Source of the DNA: Flavobacterium daejeonense DSM 17708
Lineage (GTDB): Bacteria > Bacteroidota > Bacteroidia > Flavobacteriales > Flavobacteriaceae
Assembly: GCF_000425425.1 (NCBI RefSeq)
Contig: NZ_KE384375.1
Coordinates: 1 to 46,403, forward strand
Direction: 5' to 3'
DNA length: 46,403 bases
The notes beneath the pieces were generated by a model. It ran no database searches and was not told where the DNA came from. It was given only the letters and a program-made list of their open reading frames with translations. Below are positions 34,713-41,745 of this stretch, in pieces (within the stretch, counting starts at the first letter, position 1; each line of letters starts with the position of its first letter). Both the position numbers and the translations under genes were made by a program.

Positions 34713-36224
34713 TTAGTTTGCAAAAGGAACGCTTTGGTAAGCACCTAAATCGGGCGGTAAAGTTCGGCTTTTTCCGTTAATGTCCAGTGGAATTAAATAA
34801 GCAGGATTTCCTTTTGCGAAAGCGGCAGAAGTATTGTTGATGTTGAGTTTGTTATTGGCAATGTCTAAAAATCGCGGATTTTGATTCAAAATAACATTGT
34901 TGTAATGACTGTTGTCTTTGAAATTGTATAAAGAACTGGAATTGTTGGATTCGGATTTTAATAAGCAATTGTTGAATTGGAATTCAAAAAGAGCAGCCTC
35001 ATTTTTATCCAAAAACAATTCGTCAGCATAGGCTCCGTAAATAATGCAATTGTTAAAAGTGGCCTGGGTTAAATCTTTAGCTGTTGGCGTTTTGTTTGTT
35101 TTGTAATTGTTTAAAAGTAAAGCCTTTTGTTGCGAACCGTTCCAATAGTTGTTAATGGTGCAATGCGTAAATTGATAATTTCCGCCATAGATGCAGCCTA
35201 AAGTGGCTATTCCGGCAGTATTAATGACCAGATTTTCGCCGGTAATTTTGGCGTTTTGAGCTAAAATTCCATAGTTGGACGAATTGTAAATTTGGCTGTT
35301 TTTAATACTAATTGTGGTGTTGTCCTGACTGTCAATTCGTAAACCAATTGTTGCATTTTTTATCGTAAGATGATTGATGTTGTGATTAGTGCTTCCGTCA
35401 CGAAGCCAAACCGTTGCCCATTGTCCGGGAATATTGGAGTAATCAGCTTCCAGGCGGTCGCTTTCAAAAATGATTTCGTTTTCTGATTGGCTCGTTTCAG
35501 AAACCGTTCCGTTACATTGCAAAGAAGCCGATTGCGGTACAATTAAACCGGAATTAGTATGAAAATAAACCCGTGCTCCGGCGTCAAAAACGACTGTTTT
35601 TCCTTCGGGAACGGTGGCGTAACCGTAAATTACATAAGCTTTTTGATTGGTAAAATGTAATTCGTTTCCATTAGTCGGGTCATTTTCATCTAAATAAAAA
35701 CCATTAAATTCGGTATCGTCAAAAGTGACGGTTTCGGTAGTGTTATTGTTTACTCTTTTTGGGTATAAAAATACAGCATCTTTGACTAATGTGAGCAGTT
35801 TTACTTTTTGCAAATTATTACCGTTGTCAAATTCAATTTCGTCGGTATATAAAAAATCATCCGGATTGGCATCAGCGATGGTCGGCGTAGTTTCGATAAA
35901 AATATAAAGACTGTCTTTGGCTAATAAAACGACGTCTGAGAAAATTTTGTTGTTTTGTCCCTGCATGCCATCAACGGTTATGCGGTATTTCGAAGCAAGT
36001 CCTTTGCCTAATTTTATGGTTGGAATACTAATATCTTTCTTGCTGTGGTTGTACACTTTTAAAAGATAAGTACTCGAACTAATTGTTGAAAAAACAGTGT
36101 CTAAAAAAACGGTATCTCTCGAAAAAACTAATTTCCCGTTGCTGGGAACAGTCGAAAAATCTGTTCGGCAGGAACAAATAGTAAGGAGAATTCCGAAAAT
36201 AAAAAGTAGCGAAAAAGGACGCAT
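34713..36224 (-). CDS. Lipoprotein with right-handed beta-helix repeats
   Basis: A 503-residue putative lipoprotein. The signal MRPFSLLFIFGILLTICSC has a lipobox-like ICSC ending at Cys19. Residues about 40-190 form a beta-rich region (SSSTYLLKVYNHSKKDISI, DSLYIFIETTP) that resembles an N-terminal immunoglobulin-like part. From about 195 on, regular strands with Asn ladders (INHLTIKNATIGLRI, TTISIKNSQIYNSSNYGILA, FNNCIIYG) indicate a right-handed parallel beta-helix. It ends DLGAYQSV, common in this group. Function unknown; carbohydrate binding is possible. Confidence 0.78.
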   Translation of the reverse strand: MRPFSLLFIFGILLTICSCRTDFSTVPSNGKLVFSRDTVFLDTVFSTISSSTYLLKVYNHSKKDISIPTIKLGKGLASKYRITVDGMQGQNNKIFSDVVLLAKDSLYIFIETTPTIADANPDDFLYTDEIEFDNGNNLQKVKLLTLVKDAVFLYPKRVNNNTTETVTFDDTEFNGFYLDENDPTNGNELHFTNQKAYVIYGYATVPEGKTVVFDAGARVYFHTNSGLIVPQSASLQCNGTVSETSQSENEIIFESDRLEADYSNIPGQWATVWLRDGSTNHNINHLTIKNATIGLRIDSQDNTTISIKNSQIYNSSNYGILAQNAKITGENLVINTAGIATLGCIYGGNYQFTHCTINNYWNGSQQKALLLNNYKTNKTPTAKDLTQATFNNCIIYGAYADELFLDKNEAALFEFQFNNCLLKSESNNSSSLYNFKDNSHYNNVILNQNPRFLDIANNKLNINNTSAAFAKGNPAYLIPLDINGKSRTLPPDLGAYQSVPFAN

Positions 36225-36363
36225 GTGTTTTGTTTTTTTGTAAAAATAGAAAAAAACTCATTCGTTGACACTTTATTTAATCGGTTTGAAGTGAATATAG
36301 CAGCTATTTTCGAGCGGAATATTTATTCTTTTCTTTATTTTTACAAGCAATTAAATTAAAAGC

Positions 36364-36798
36364 ATGACATTCGATAAAGAAAAAATTCTGGAATACTGTA
36401 ATCGTATTTCAAAAAATACCTTAATGGAAACCTTAAATATTCAATATGTAGATGCAGGTGAAGGTTTTTTAACTGCTACAATGCCTGTTAATCCGAGTGT
36501 TCATCAACCGATGGGGCTGTTGCACGGAGGTGCTACAGTAGCTTTAGCCGAGAGTGTAGGAAGCGCAGCCTCTTTTATTTTTATTAATCCAGAAGTAAGC
36601 GAAGTGCGCGGAATAGAAATTTCGGCCAATCATTTAAAATCCAAAAGAGAAGGAATGGTTACGGCCACGGCTAAAATTATTCATCAGGGTGCCAGCATTC
36701 ATTTGTGGGAAATAAAGGTTGTGGATGAAAGGAATAATTTGGTTTCCTTGTGCAAACTCACCAATATGGTTTTGCCTAAAAGAAAGAAAACACACTAA
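36364..36798 (+). CDS. Hotdog-fold thioesterase, probably DHNA-CoA hydrolase of menaquinone synthesis
   Basis: A 144-residue PaaI/YbdB-like thioesterase. The active-site segment HQPMGLLHGGATVALAESVG (about 47-66) holds the family's HGG and the catalytic Glu (AES). The next gene, isochorismate synthase, feeds menaquinone synthesis, and this pairing suggests hydrolysis of 1,4-dihydroxy-2-naphthoyl-CoA (the MenI/YdiI step). The gene starts at ATG 36364 with 33 nt to the next gene. The family is seen; the substrate is inferred from context. Confidence 0.85.
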   Translation: MTFDKEKILEYCNRISKNTLMETLNIQYVDAGEGFLTATMPVNPSVHQPMGLLHGGATVALAESVGSAASFIFINPEVSEVRGIEISANHLKSKREGMVTATAKIIHQGASIHLWEIKVVDERNNLVSLCKLTNMVLPKRKKTH

Positions 36799-36831
36799 AC
36801 ACTATACAACTAACTTTTAATAAAACAATAT

Positions 36832-37893
36832 ATGATTGATTTTTTTATAAAAGTGAAGCAGCAGGAAGCCCAAAAACTTCCTTTTGTGATTTACAGTAAA
36901 CCTTACAAAACAGAAGTGAGAGGTTTTTTTCAAAAAAATGATCATTTGTATTTTGCCGAAACCTTAGATGAAACCGGTTTTGTCTTTGCTCCTTTTGATG
37001 GCAATCAGATGATATTGATTCCAAAAAATCAGTCGGTAATTTGGGAATCAGATATTGTTACATTTGATGAAAATCATTCGCATATTTACGTTTCAGAGGA
37101 ATATATTGAGGAGAAATCTCATTTTGAAAATTTGATTCAAAAAGCAATTACAACGATTAAAAATGGCGAATTGACTAAGGTGGTGCTTTCCCGAAAAGAA
37201 ATTCTGGAGGTTCCGGATTTTGACTTGGTTACTGTTTTTACCAAATTAATTCAACGTTTTCCAACGGCATTTTGCTATTGCTGGTACCATCCAAAAATAG
37301 GTTTGTGGATGGGAGCCACGCCGGAGCGTTTGTTAAAAGCGAGTAAGAAAAAGTTTTGTACGATGGCCTTAGCCGGAACACAAAATTTTGAAGGAAAAAC
37401 CGATGTGATTTGGGAACAAAAAGAAGTCGAAGAACAACAATATGTCACCGATTATATTTTGGAAAATCTCAAGGGCTTAACTTCTGAGGTGGCAATTTCC
37501 AGTCCGTACACTGTGCAGGCGGGAAATGTGTTGCATATTAAAACCGATATTGAAGGGGTTATTAATAAAGAATCCAGGTTAAATCAGGTGGTTTCGGTTT
37601 TGCATCCTACACCTGCCATTTGTGGTTTACCGAAAGAAGCGGCAAAGGCATTTATTTTGGAAAATGAAGATTACAATCGGGAATATTATACGGGATTTTT
37701 AGGCGAATTGAATAAAAAAGATTTTGCCGAGAAAAAACAAAAATCCGACTTGTATGTGAATTTGCGTTGTATGCAAATTAAGTCCAGGCAGGCACATTTG
37801 TACATCGGATGCGGAATTACCAAAGAAAGTATTCCGGAGAAAGAATGGAGTGAAAGTGTGAATAAATCGATGACGATGAAAAGTGTGCTTTGA
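36832..37893 (+). CDS. menF: Isochorismate synthase
   Basis: A 353-residue chorismate-utilising enzyme that converts chorismate to isochorismate, here probably for menaquinone. The core motifs are KVVLSRKEI, MGATPERLL, TMALAGTQNF, HPTPAICGLP and GFLGELN, with the Mg-binding glutamates inside the last segments. The first about 90 residues are shorter than in E. coli MenF. It follows a hotdog thioesterase and precedes bshB1. Its TGA stop overlaps a TTG codon that opens a frame leading into bshB1. An entC/dhbC-like siderophore role is possible but no siderophore synthesis genes are near. Confidence 0.88.
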   Translation: MIDFFIKVKQQEAQKLPFVIYSKPYKTEVRGFFQKNDHLYFAETLDETGFVFAPFDGNQMILIPKNQSVIWESDIVTFDENHSHIYVSEEYIEEKSHFENLIQKAITTIKNGELTKVVLSRKEILEVPDFDLVTVFTKLIQRFPTAFCYCWYHPKIGLWMGATPERLLKASKKKFCTMALAGTQNFEGKTDVIWEQKEVEEQQYVTDYILENLKGLTSEVAISSPYTVQAGNVLHIKTDIEGVINKESRLNQVVSVLHPTPAICGLPKEAAKAFILENEDYNREYYTGFLGELNKKDFAEKKQKSDLYVNLRCMQIKSRQAHLYIGCGITKESIPEKEWSESVNKSMTMKSVL

Positions 37894-37897
37894 AGTT

Positions 37898-37939
37898 AGA
37901 AGACAGAAAACAGAAAGCAGAAAAAAGAGAAAAGAGAAA
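37898..37939 (+). repeat. Six tandem purine heptamers between menF and bshB1
   Basis: AGAAGAC, AGAAAAC, AGAAAGC, AGAAAAA, AGAGAAA, AGAGAAA follow in exact 7-nt register. The stretch lies between the menF stop and the bshB1 ATG. Such purine-rich spacers are frequent in Flavobacterium. Confidence 0.7.
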
Positions 37940-37946
37940 CAAAATA

Positions 37947-38663
37947 ATGAAATTAGATATATTAGCGTTTGGAGCGCATCCGGATGATGTAGAATTAGGA
38001 TGTGCGGGGACTATTTTAAAAGAAGTTTCTTTAGGGAAAAAAGTTGGAATTATTGATTTGACCCGTGGCGAATTAGGAACCCGCGGATCAGCTGAAATCA
38101 GAGATGAGGAAGCAGCCGCAGCGGCTAAAATATTAGGCGTTTCGGTAAGGGAAAATTTGAATATGCGGGATGGTTTTTTTATGAATGATGAAAAACACCA
38201 ACTGGAAATCATCAAAATGATTCGTAAATATCAGCCTGAAATTGTGTTGTGCAACGCTATTGACGATCGTCACATTGATCACGGAAAAGGAAGCAAGTTA
38301 GTTTCCGATGCCTGTTTTTTATCCGGATTGATGAAAATAGAAACGGAGTCAGGAGGGGAGTCTCAAAAAGCCTGGCGTCCCAAAGTGGTGTACCATTATA
38401 TTCAGTGGAAAAATATCGAACCTGATTTTGTAGTGGACATCACCGGATTCACCGAAAAAAAAATAGAAGCTATTTTGGCTTATCGTTCACAATTTTATGA
38501 CCCGAATTCTAATGAACCGGAGTCGCCAATTACCTCCAAAAACTTTTTTGAGAGCTTAAATTATCGTTCCAGAGACCTTGGGCGCTTGGTAGGTTTGGAA
38601 TTTGCGGAAGGATTTACCGTTGAAAGATTATTGGCGGTCAATAGTTTAGCAGATTTGCGATAA
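37947..38663 (+). CDS. bshB1: Bacillithiol biosynthesis deacetylase BshB1
   Basis: A zinc-dependent deacetylase of the LmbE/PIG-L fold that removes acetyl from GlcNAc-malate in bacillithiol synthesis. From ATG 37947 the protein has 238 residues, starting MKLDILAFGAHPDDVELGC. The AHPDD motif (His10, Asp12, Asp13) and HIDHGK provide zinc ligands, and NEPESPITSKNFFESL is typical of BshB1. A frame extension of 19 codons upstream is encoded by the heptamer repeat tract and is rejected as coding. It lies directly behind menF. Confidence 0.93.
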   Translation: MKLDILAFGAHPDDVELGCAGTILKEVSLGKKVGIIDLTRGELGTRGSAEIRDEEAAAAAKILGVSVRENLNMRDGFFMNDEKHQLEIIKMIRKYQPEIVLCNAIDDRHIDHGKGSKLVSDACFLSGLMKIETESGGESQKAWRPKVVYHYIQWKNIEPDFVVDITGFTEKKIEAILAYRSQFYDPNSNEPESPITSKNFFESLNYRSRDLGRLVGLEFAEGFTVERLLAVNSLADLR

Positions 38664-38690
38664 TTTTTTTTAATTTTTATTAAAAAAATG

Positions 38691-38721
38691 TTTGGAGAAC
38701 TCGATTTCTGTTGTATCTTTG
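38691..38721 (+). promoter_or_regulatory. Promoter of the tRNA-His gene
   Basis: TTTG (38691-38694), a 19-nt spacer and TATCTTTG (38714-38721) match the consensus exactly; the tRNA begins 26 nt after the -7 box. Confidence 0.9.
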
Positions 38722-38747
38722 CCACCGCAAACAAGCAAACAATAAAT

Positions 38748-38822
38748 GGTGGTTGTAGCTCAGCTGGTTAGAGCATCGGTTTGTGGTGCCGAGGGTCGTG
38801 GGTTCGAACCCCATCATCCACC
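38748..38822 (+). tRNA. tRNA-His (anticodon GTG)
   Basis: The cloverleaf is clear: acceptor GTGGTTG/CATCCAC with a U-U mismatch at the fifth pair, D arm with GTAGCTCAGCTGGTTAGAGC, anticodon loop TTGTGGT, T arm with TTCGAAC. The extra G at 38748 can pair with C73 (38822), the G-1 identity element of tRNA-His. CCA is not encoded. Confidence 0.97.
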
Positions 38823-38830
38823 CAAAAATC

Positions 38831-38861
38831 AAAAGCCTCTTCGAAAGAAGAGGCTTTTTTT
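38831..38861. terminator. Terminator after tRNA-His
   Basis: AAAAGCCTCTTC and GAAGAGGCTTTT form a perfect 12-bp stem capped by GAAA, followed by T residues on the + strand and preceded by A residues, so it may serve both directions. The convergent gene ends at 38882. Confidence 0.9.
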
Positions 38862-38881
38862 GTGCTTTATAATTCTGTTTT

Positions 38882-41392
38882 TTATTTCCAACTCGTTTGA
38901 ATTTCGTTTAGCATAGTTTGCGAACCTCCATTATAAAAAATTCCAAAACCGCCCCAAATTGAAGGTTTGATAAGAGCACTAAGAATTGTTTCCTGTTGAT
39001 TGTTTGCAGTAAGTGAATCTGTCGGTTTGTTGCTCAAAGCTGCTGTCAAATGATTGTTTTTTACTTCCAGACTGATATTGCAGCGACCGTTAAAAGCGTG
39101 GGTAGTTACGGCATTGCTGATTTCGCTTGAAATTCCGTTTTGGTATTCCAATAAAATACAATCTACAGCATCATGGTGTTTAGTGGTTCGGATAAGGCGT
39201 AAAGCATAGCCTGAATTAGTTTTGGCATCCCATTTAATGAGGATGTCCATGTACATATGTGCAACACTAAATCCCTGACCGGCAGTTTTAAATGGAGTTA
39301 GCTGAAGATTAAATGTTATGTCGGTGTAATTTCCTTTTACGGGAGTGTAGAGCAGGCGGGCACTTCGGCCTGTAGGTAAAAGGCCAAACTGGTTGGCAGC
39401 ACCATCAAATCCTTCGCCAAAATACCAGGCGTCTTTTAGGTTTGAATTATTGATATCTTCTTTGTCAAAAGGAGAAAAAGTCCAGAATCCGGGAATAATT
39501 TCCAATTGATCTTTGGTTGAACTGTTTTTGAAATTAGTTATCAGGGTATTTTTGTTTGCTGTAATTTCTTTGGCTGAAATAGCTTTTTGAGTCACTATTT
39601 TTATAGTTTTTCCGGCATCACTACGATTGTTTTTTGGGGCAAGCGTCGCCATAATGTAATAAGACGAATCGGCGATGGTTAAGGGATATTCTGTTAAAGG
39701 GATATTATCTCTTGAAACCGCAATTTCAATCGGATTTCCGCCTTTGTTATCGGTGCATCGGTAGTAGTTTATGATTGTTTGGTCTTTGAAATCGGTATTT
39801 ATTTTATACTGAACGTTAAGAATTCCGTTGTTGATTTTTGCAAAATGAGGAGCTTCTGTAAAAACCGGACTTTCTAATTTTGGCGGACTAATTTTAATTA
39901 CTACAGCCGCTTCTAAGCCTGATGCGGTTTTGGCTGTAATGATAACATTTCTGGAGTCTCCGTTTAAAAGATTCGGAATGATTTCGCACTCATTGCTGTT
40001 TGCAGAAGGTTTTAATTCAATAATAGCTTTGTCCTGAGCGGCTACTGACCAGTTTATTTTTTCGGGTTGTACTTCATAATTTCCAAAACGAAAGGCTGAG
40101 GCTTTTAACAAAGCTTTGTCTTTTTGGGTTTCTAAAGTTTTTAGAGAGGTTTCAATTAATAATTGTGTGGGTAAAAAACGGAATTTTTGCTGTTGTTCTT
40201 TTTCAGCGGCTAAAACGATATTTTTGATATTCATCGGATCCCAATCGTCATTTCCGGCTAAAAGATTGTAGGTGTTGTAAATAGTTTTTCCTTTAAAATT
40301 GAACCGATAAGCATTTAAAACTTCCAAATTGCTCATATCGATAGTCGATTCGGGATTTTTGTTTTCAATTAACACAGGATTGTTATTTAAACTAACCCAA
40401 TATTGATAATTGCGGGTTGTGAGTGGTAGATTATCATTCCAGCCCAAATAAATCGGATTTTCGCCAGTGAATTTTGTATCTATAACTGCCAGTTGTCCAT
40501 TTGCTTTAGTGAAAAATTGATTCCCTTTGGTAAAGGAATGTATTTTACAATTTAAAAAAGCAGCACCAGTACCTTTTGTCCAATAAAATGGTTTGGAATT
40601 GTAAAAGTCTAAGGTAGAATTGAGATAAACAGCTGTTCCGCAAAGCGCATCATCAGTTGATTCAAAGTGGCAGCGGTCAAAAAGAACCCTTTTGCCTCCC
40701 GTAAAAGGACAAAGATTCAGCCGGCTGATAAATCGGCAGTTCCTGGCCAGAATTTTGTCGCCATCGCAATGGATGAGCTGTGCCTGTACAATTGCCGTTG
40801 CTCTTTTTACTCTGTTAAGTTCAGGTTTTAAAGGAAAGTTTAAATCTACATTACAATAATTTCCAAAAGTGATATTTTCGGCATTAGTTCCTTCGCCAGA
40901 TATTTTAAAAAGCGTAAAATTACCCACAGCGCCTATAGTTTGCCCGCGATTAGCCGCAATGACTACGTTTTCGGGATTGTTGGTTAAACCAAAAAAGCGC
41001 AACCAATCGCATTTAATATTTAAGGCATAAGGTACAGTTCCATTTCCTTCCGGTTTTCTAATTTCGGGGTCATCAGGATTGTCAATCCAATAGACATTTG
41101 GAGCAATGTACAAACTCATAGGTGCTGTTTCCGTTCCGTTGCTAAGTTGTTTTACCGCATCATTGATAGAGTTAAATACATAAGGATATTTAGCAAGTTG
41201 TTCTTTACTGAATTGAGCATCTATAAAAAAGGCTTTTGGTCCTAATGTGATGGTTTTTCCCTGATAACTGATGGTTTTCCCTGTAAAAGTAATTGGATTT
41301 TTTGGATCTAAAGATTGATAGGACGATTTTGTTTGTGCATTTAAAAAAAAGGCAATTAATAAAAACAGACTGCAAAAAAGTGGTTTATTCAT
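38882..41392 (-). CDS. Large secreted pectinesterase-like beta-helix protein
   Basis: From ATG 41392 the protein has 836 residues with a signal peptide (MNKPLFCSLFLLIAFFLNAQ). Residues about 60-380 look like a right-handed beta-helix of the pectinesterase/pectate-lyase superfamily (FNSINDAVKQLSN, NVVIAANRGQTIG, ENITFGNYCNVDL, LARNCRFISRL, VLFDRCHFESTDDALCG). An Ig-like middle region follows (about 430-610). The last 200 residues (FSPFDKEDINNSNLKDAW and after) form a beta-sandwich resembling LamG/concanavalin-type domains. It is probably an extracellular carbohydrate-active enzyme or binder; no SusC/SusD genes are near. Catalytic residues cannot be assigned with confidence. Confidence 0.75.
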   Translation of the reverse strand: MNKPLFCSLFLLIAFFLNAQTKSSYQSLDPKNPITFTGKTISYQGKTITLGPKAFFIDAQFSKEQLAKYPYVFNSINDAVKQLSNGTETAPMSLYIAPNVYWIDNPDDPEIRKPEGNGTVPYALNIKCDWLRFFGLTNNPENVVIAANRGQTIGAVGNFTLFKISGEGTNAENITFGNYCNVDLNFPLKPELNRVKRATAIVQAQLIHCDGDKILARNCRFISRLNLCPFTGGKRVLFDRCHFESTDDALCGTAVYLNSTLDFYNSKPFYWTKGTGAAFLNCKIHSFTKGNQFFTKANGQLAVIDTKFTGENPIYLGWNDNLPLTTRNYQYWVSLNNNPVLIENKNPESTIDMSNLEVLNAYRFNFKGKTIYNTYNLLAGNDDWDPMNIKNIVLAAEKEQQQKFRFLPTQLLIETSLKTLETQKDKALLKASAFRFGNYEVQPEKINWSVAAQDKAIIELKPSANSNECEIIPNLLNGDSRNVIITAKTASGLEAAVVIKISPPKLESPVFTEAPHFAKINNGILNVQYKINTDFKDQTIINYYRCTDNKGGNPIEIAVSRDNIPLTEYPLTIADSSYYIMATLAPKNNRSDAGKTIKIVTQKAISAKEITANKNTLITNFKNSSTKDQLEIIPGFWTFSPFDKEDINNSNLKDAWYFGEGFDGAANQFGLLPTGRSARLLYTPVKGNYTDITFNLQLTPFKTAGQGFSVAHMYMDILIKWDAKTNSGYALRLIRTTKHHDAVDCILLEYQNGISSEISNAVTTHAFNGRCNISLEVKNNHLTAALSNKPTDSLTANNQQETILSALIKPSIWGGFGIFYNGGSQTMLNEIQTSWK

Positions 41393-41461
41393 AATCAACG
41401 GTTTGGTTGATAGTAAATATACAGTAATTTTTGTAAAATATTTGAGGTAGAAAATGGAAGA

Positions 41462-41550
41462 GAAAGAAAAAGTCCCACCGAAGCGGGACTAAAGATTTTC
41501 ATCTACGGCATATAGCCTTATTGTGATAAGATTAAAGATTTTTTGTAAAA
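41462..41550 (-). ncRNA. tracrRNA (copy A, canonical)
   Basis: Read on the minus strand, the anti-repeat provides 11 bp (plus-strand 41530-41540, GATTAAAGATT identical to the repeat), a 4x4 internal loop, and 6 bp (41520-41525, one G-U) with the 5' half of the + strand CRISPR repeat. The nexus AAGGCTATATGCC (41507-41519) follows, then an AT-rich linker, then a terminator stem AGTCCCGC/GTGGGACT with a cUUCGg loop (41471-41490) and a T-rich run. This is the standard layout of type II-C tracrRNAs in Bacteroidota. It also fixes the crRNA strand as +, co-directional with cas9. A clean promoter was not found; TATTTTTT about 10 nt upstream is a weak match. Confidence 0.88.
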
Positions 41551-41574
41551 AAAATATGAAATAAAATACTTTTT
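41542..41574 (+). promoter_or_regulatory. Possible cas9 promoter
   Basis: TTTG (41542-41545), a 21-nt spacer and TACTTTTT (41567-41574) are a loose match to the consensus on the + strand. If used, the cas9 5' UTR would be about 165 nt and would contain the complement of tracr-like copy B. Confidence 0.3.
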
Positions 41575-41599
41575 CAGTAGTTTTATGACCTAGGTTTTT

Positions 41600-41711
41600 T
41601 ATTTATAAACAACGAACCTCCAAATAAATTGGAGGCTCTAATTAGGTCACCTTTCGGTTCAATCCCACGGTTCACTTGAAAAACAAGGACCTTATTGTGA
41701 TTTGATTAGGG
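41600..41711 (-). ncRNA. Second tracrRNA-like element (copy B)
   Basis: Read on the minus strand, TAATCAAATCACAAT (plus-strand 41694-41708) pairs over 15 contiguous positions with the CRISPR repeat, two of them G-U. It continues into AAGG exactly as copy A does. The nexus stem is GGT/ACC (41689-41691 with 41669-41671) where copy A has GGC/GCC, a compensatory change, with an extra inner stem CTTG/CAAG capped by five U. After it CCGTGGGATTGAA resembles CCGTAGATGAA of copy A. Then come a GNRA-capped ACC-GAAA-GGT stem (41649-41658) and a 7-bp hairpin CCTCCAA/TTGGAGG (41617-41635) before a moderately T-rich stretch. Function unknown: second scaffold RNA, cas9 regulator, or decayed duplicate. Confidence 0.6.
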
Positions 41712-41719
41712 CAAATGTA
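41712..41719 (-). promoter_or_regulatory. Promoter -7 box (TACATTTG) for tracr-like copy B
   Basis: TACATTTG on the minus strand matches TAnnTTTG exactly and ends 3 nt before the anti-repeat of copy B, so transcripts would begin at or near the anti-repeat. The -33 region is a T-run without TTTG. Confidence 0.5.
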
Positions 41720-41745
41720 ATCAATTAATTGAAAAAAAAATAAAA

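Noticed and set aside
37890..37946. N-terminal extension of BshB1 from the TTG at 37890
   Set aside because: The extension is encoded by a heptamer repeat and gives a Lys/Glu/Arg-rich tail; the family begins at the ATG 37947 (MKLDILAFGAHPDD).
37817..38215. 132-codon minus-strand frame across menF and bshB1
   Set aside because: It is opposite to two recognised enzymes and its Ser/Phe-rich translation is typical of a shadow frame.
41694..41708. Reading copy B as a degenerate CRISPR repeat (crRNA-like) on the + strand
   Set aside because: The similarity to copy A extends beyond the repeat into CCTTA on the + strand, which belongs to the tracrRNA nexus and not to the repeat, and a TAnnTTTG box points in the minus direction. 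A + strand role cannot be fully excluded.
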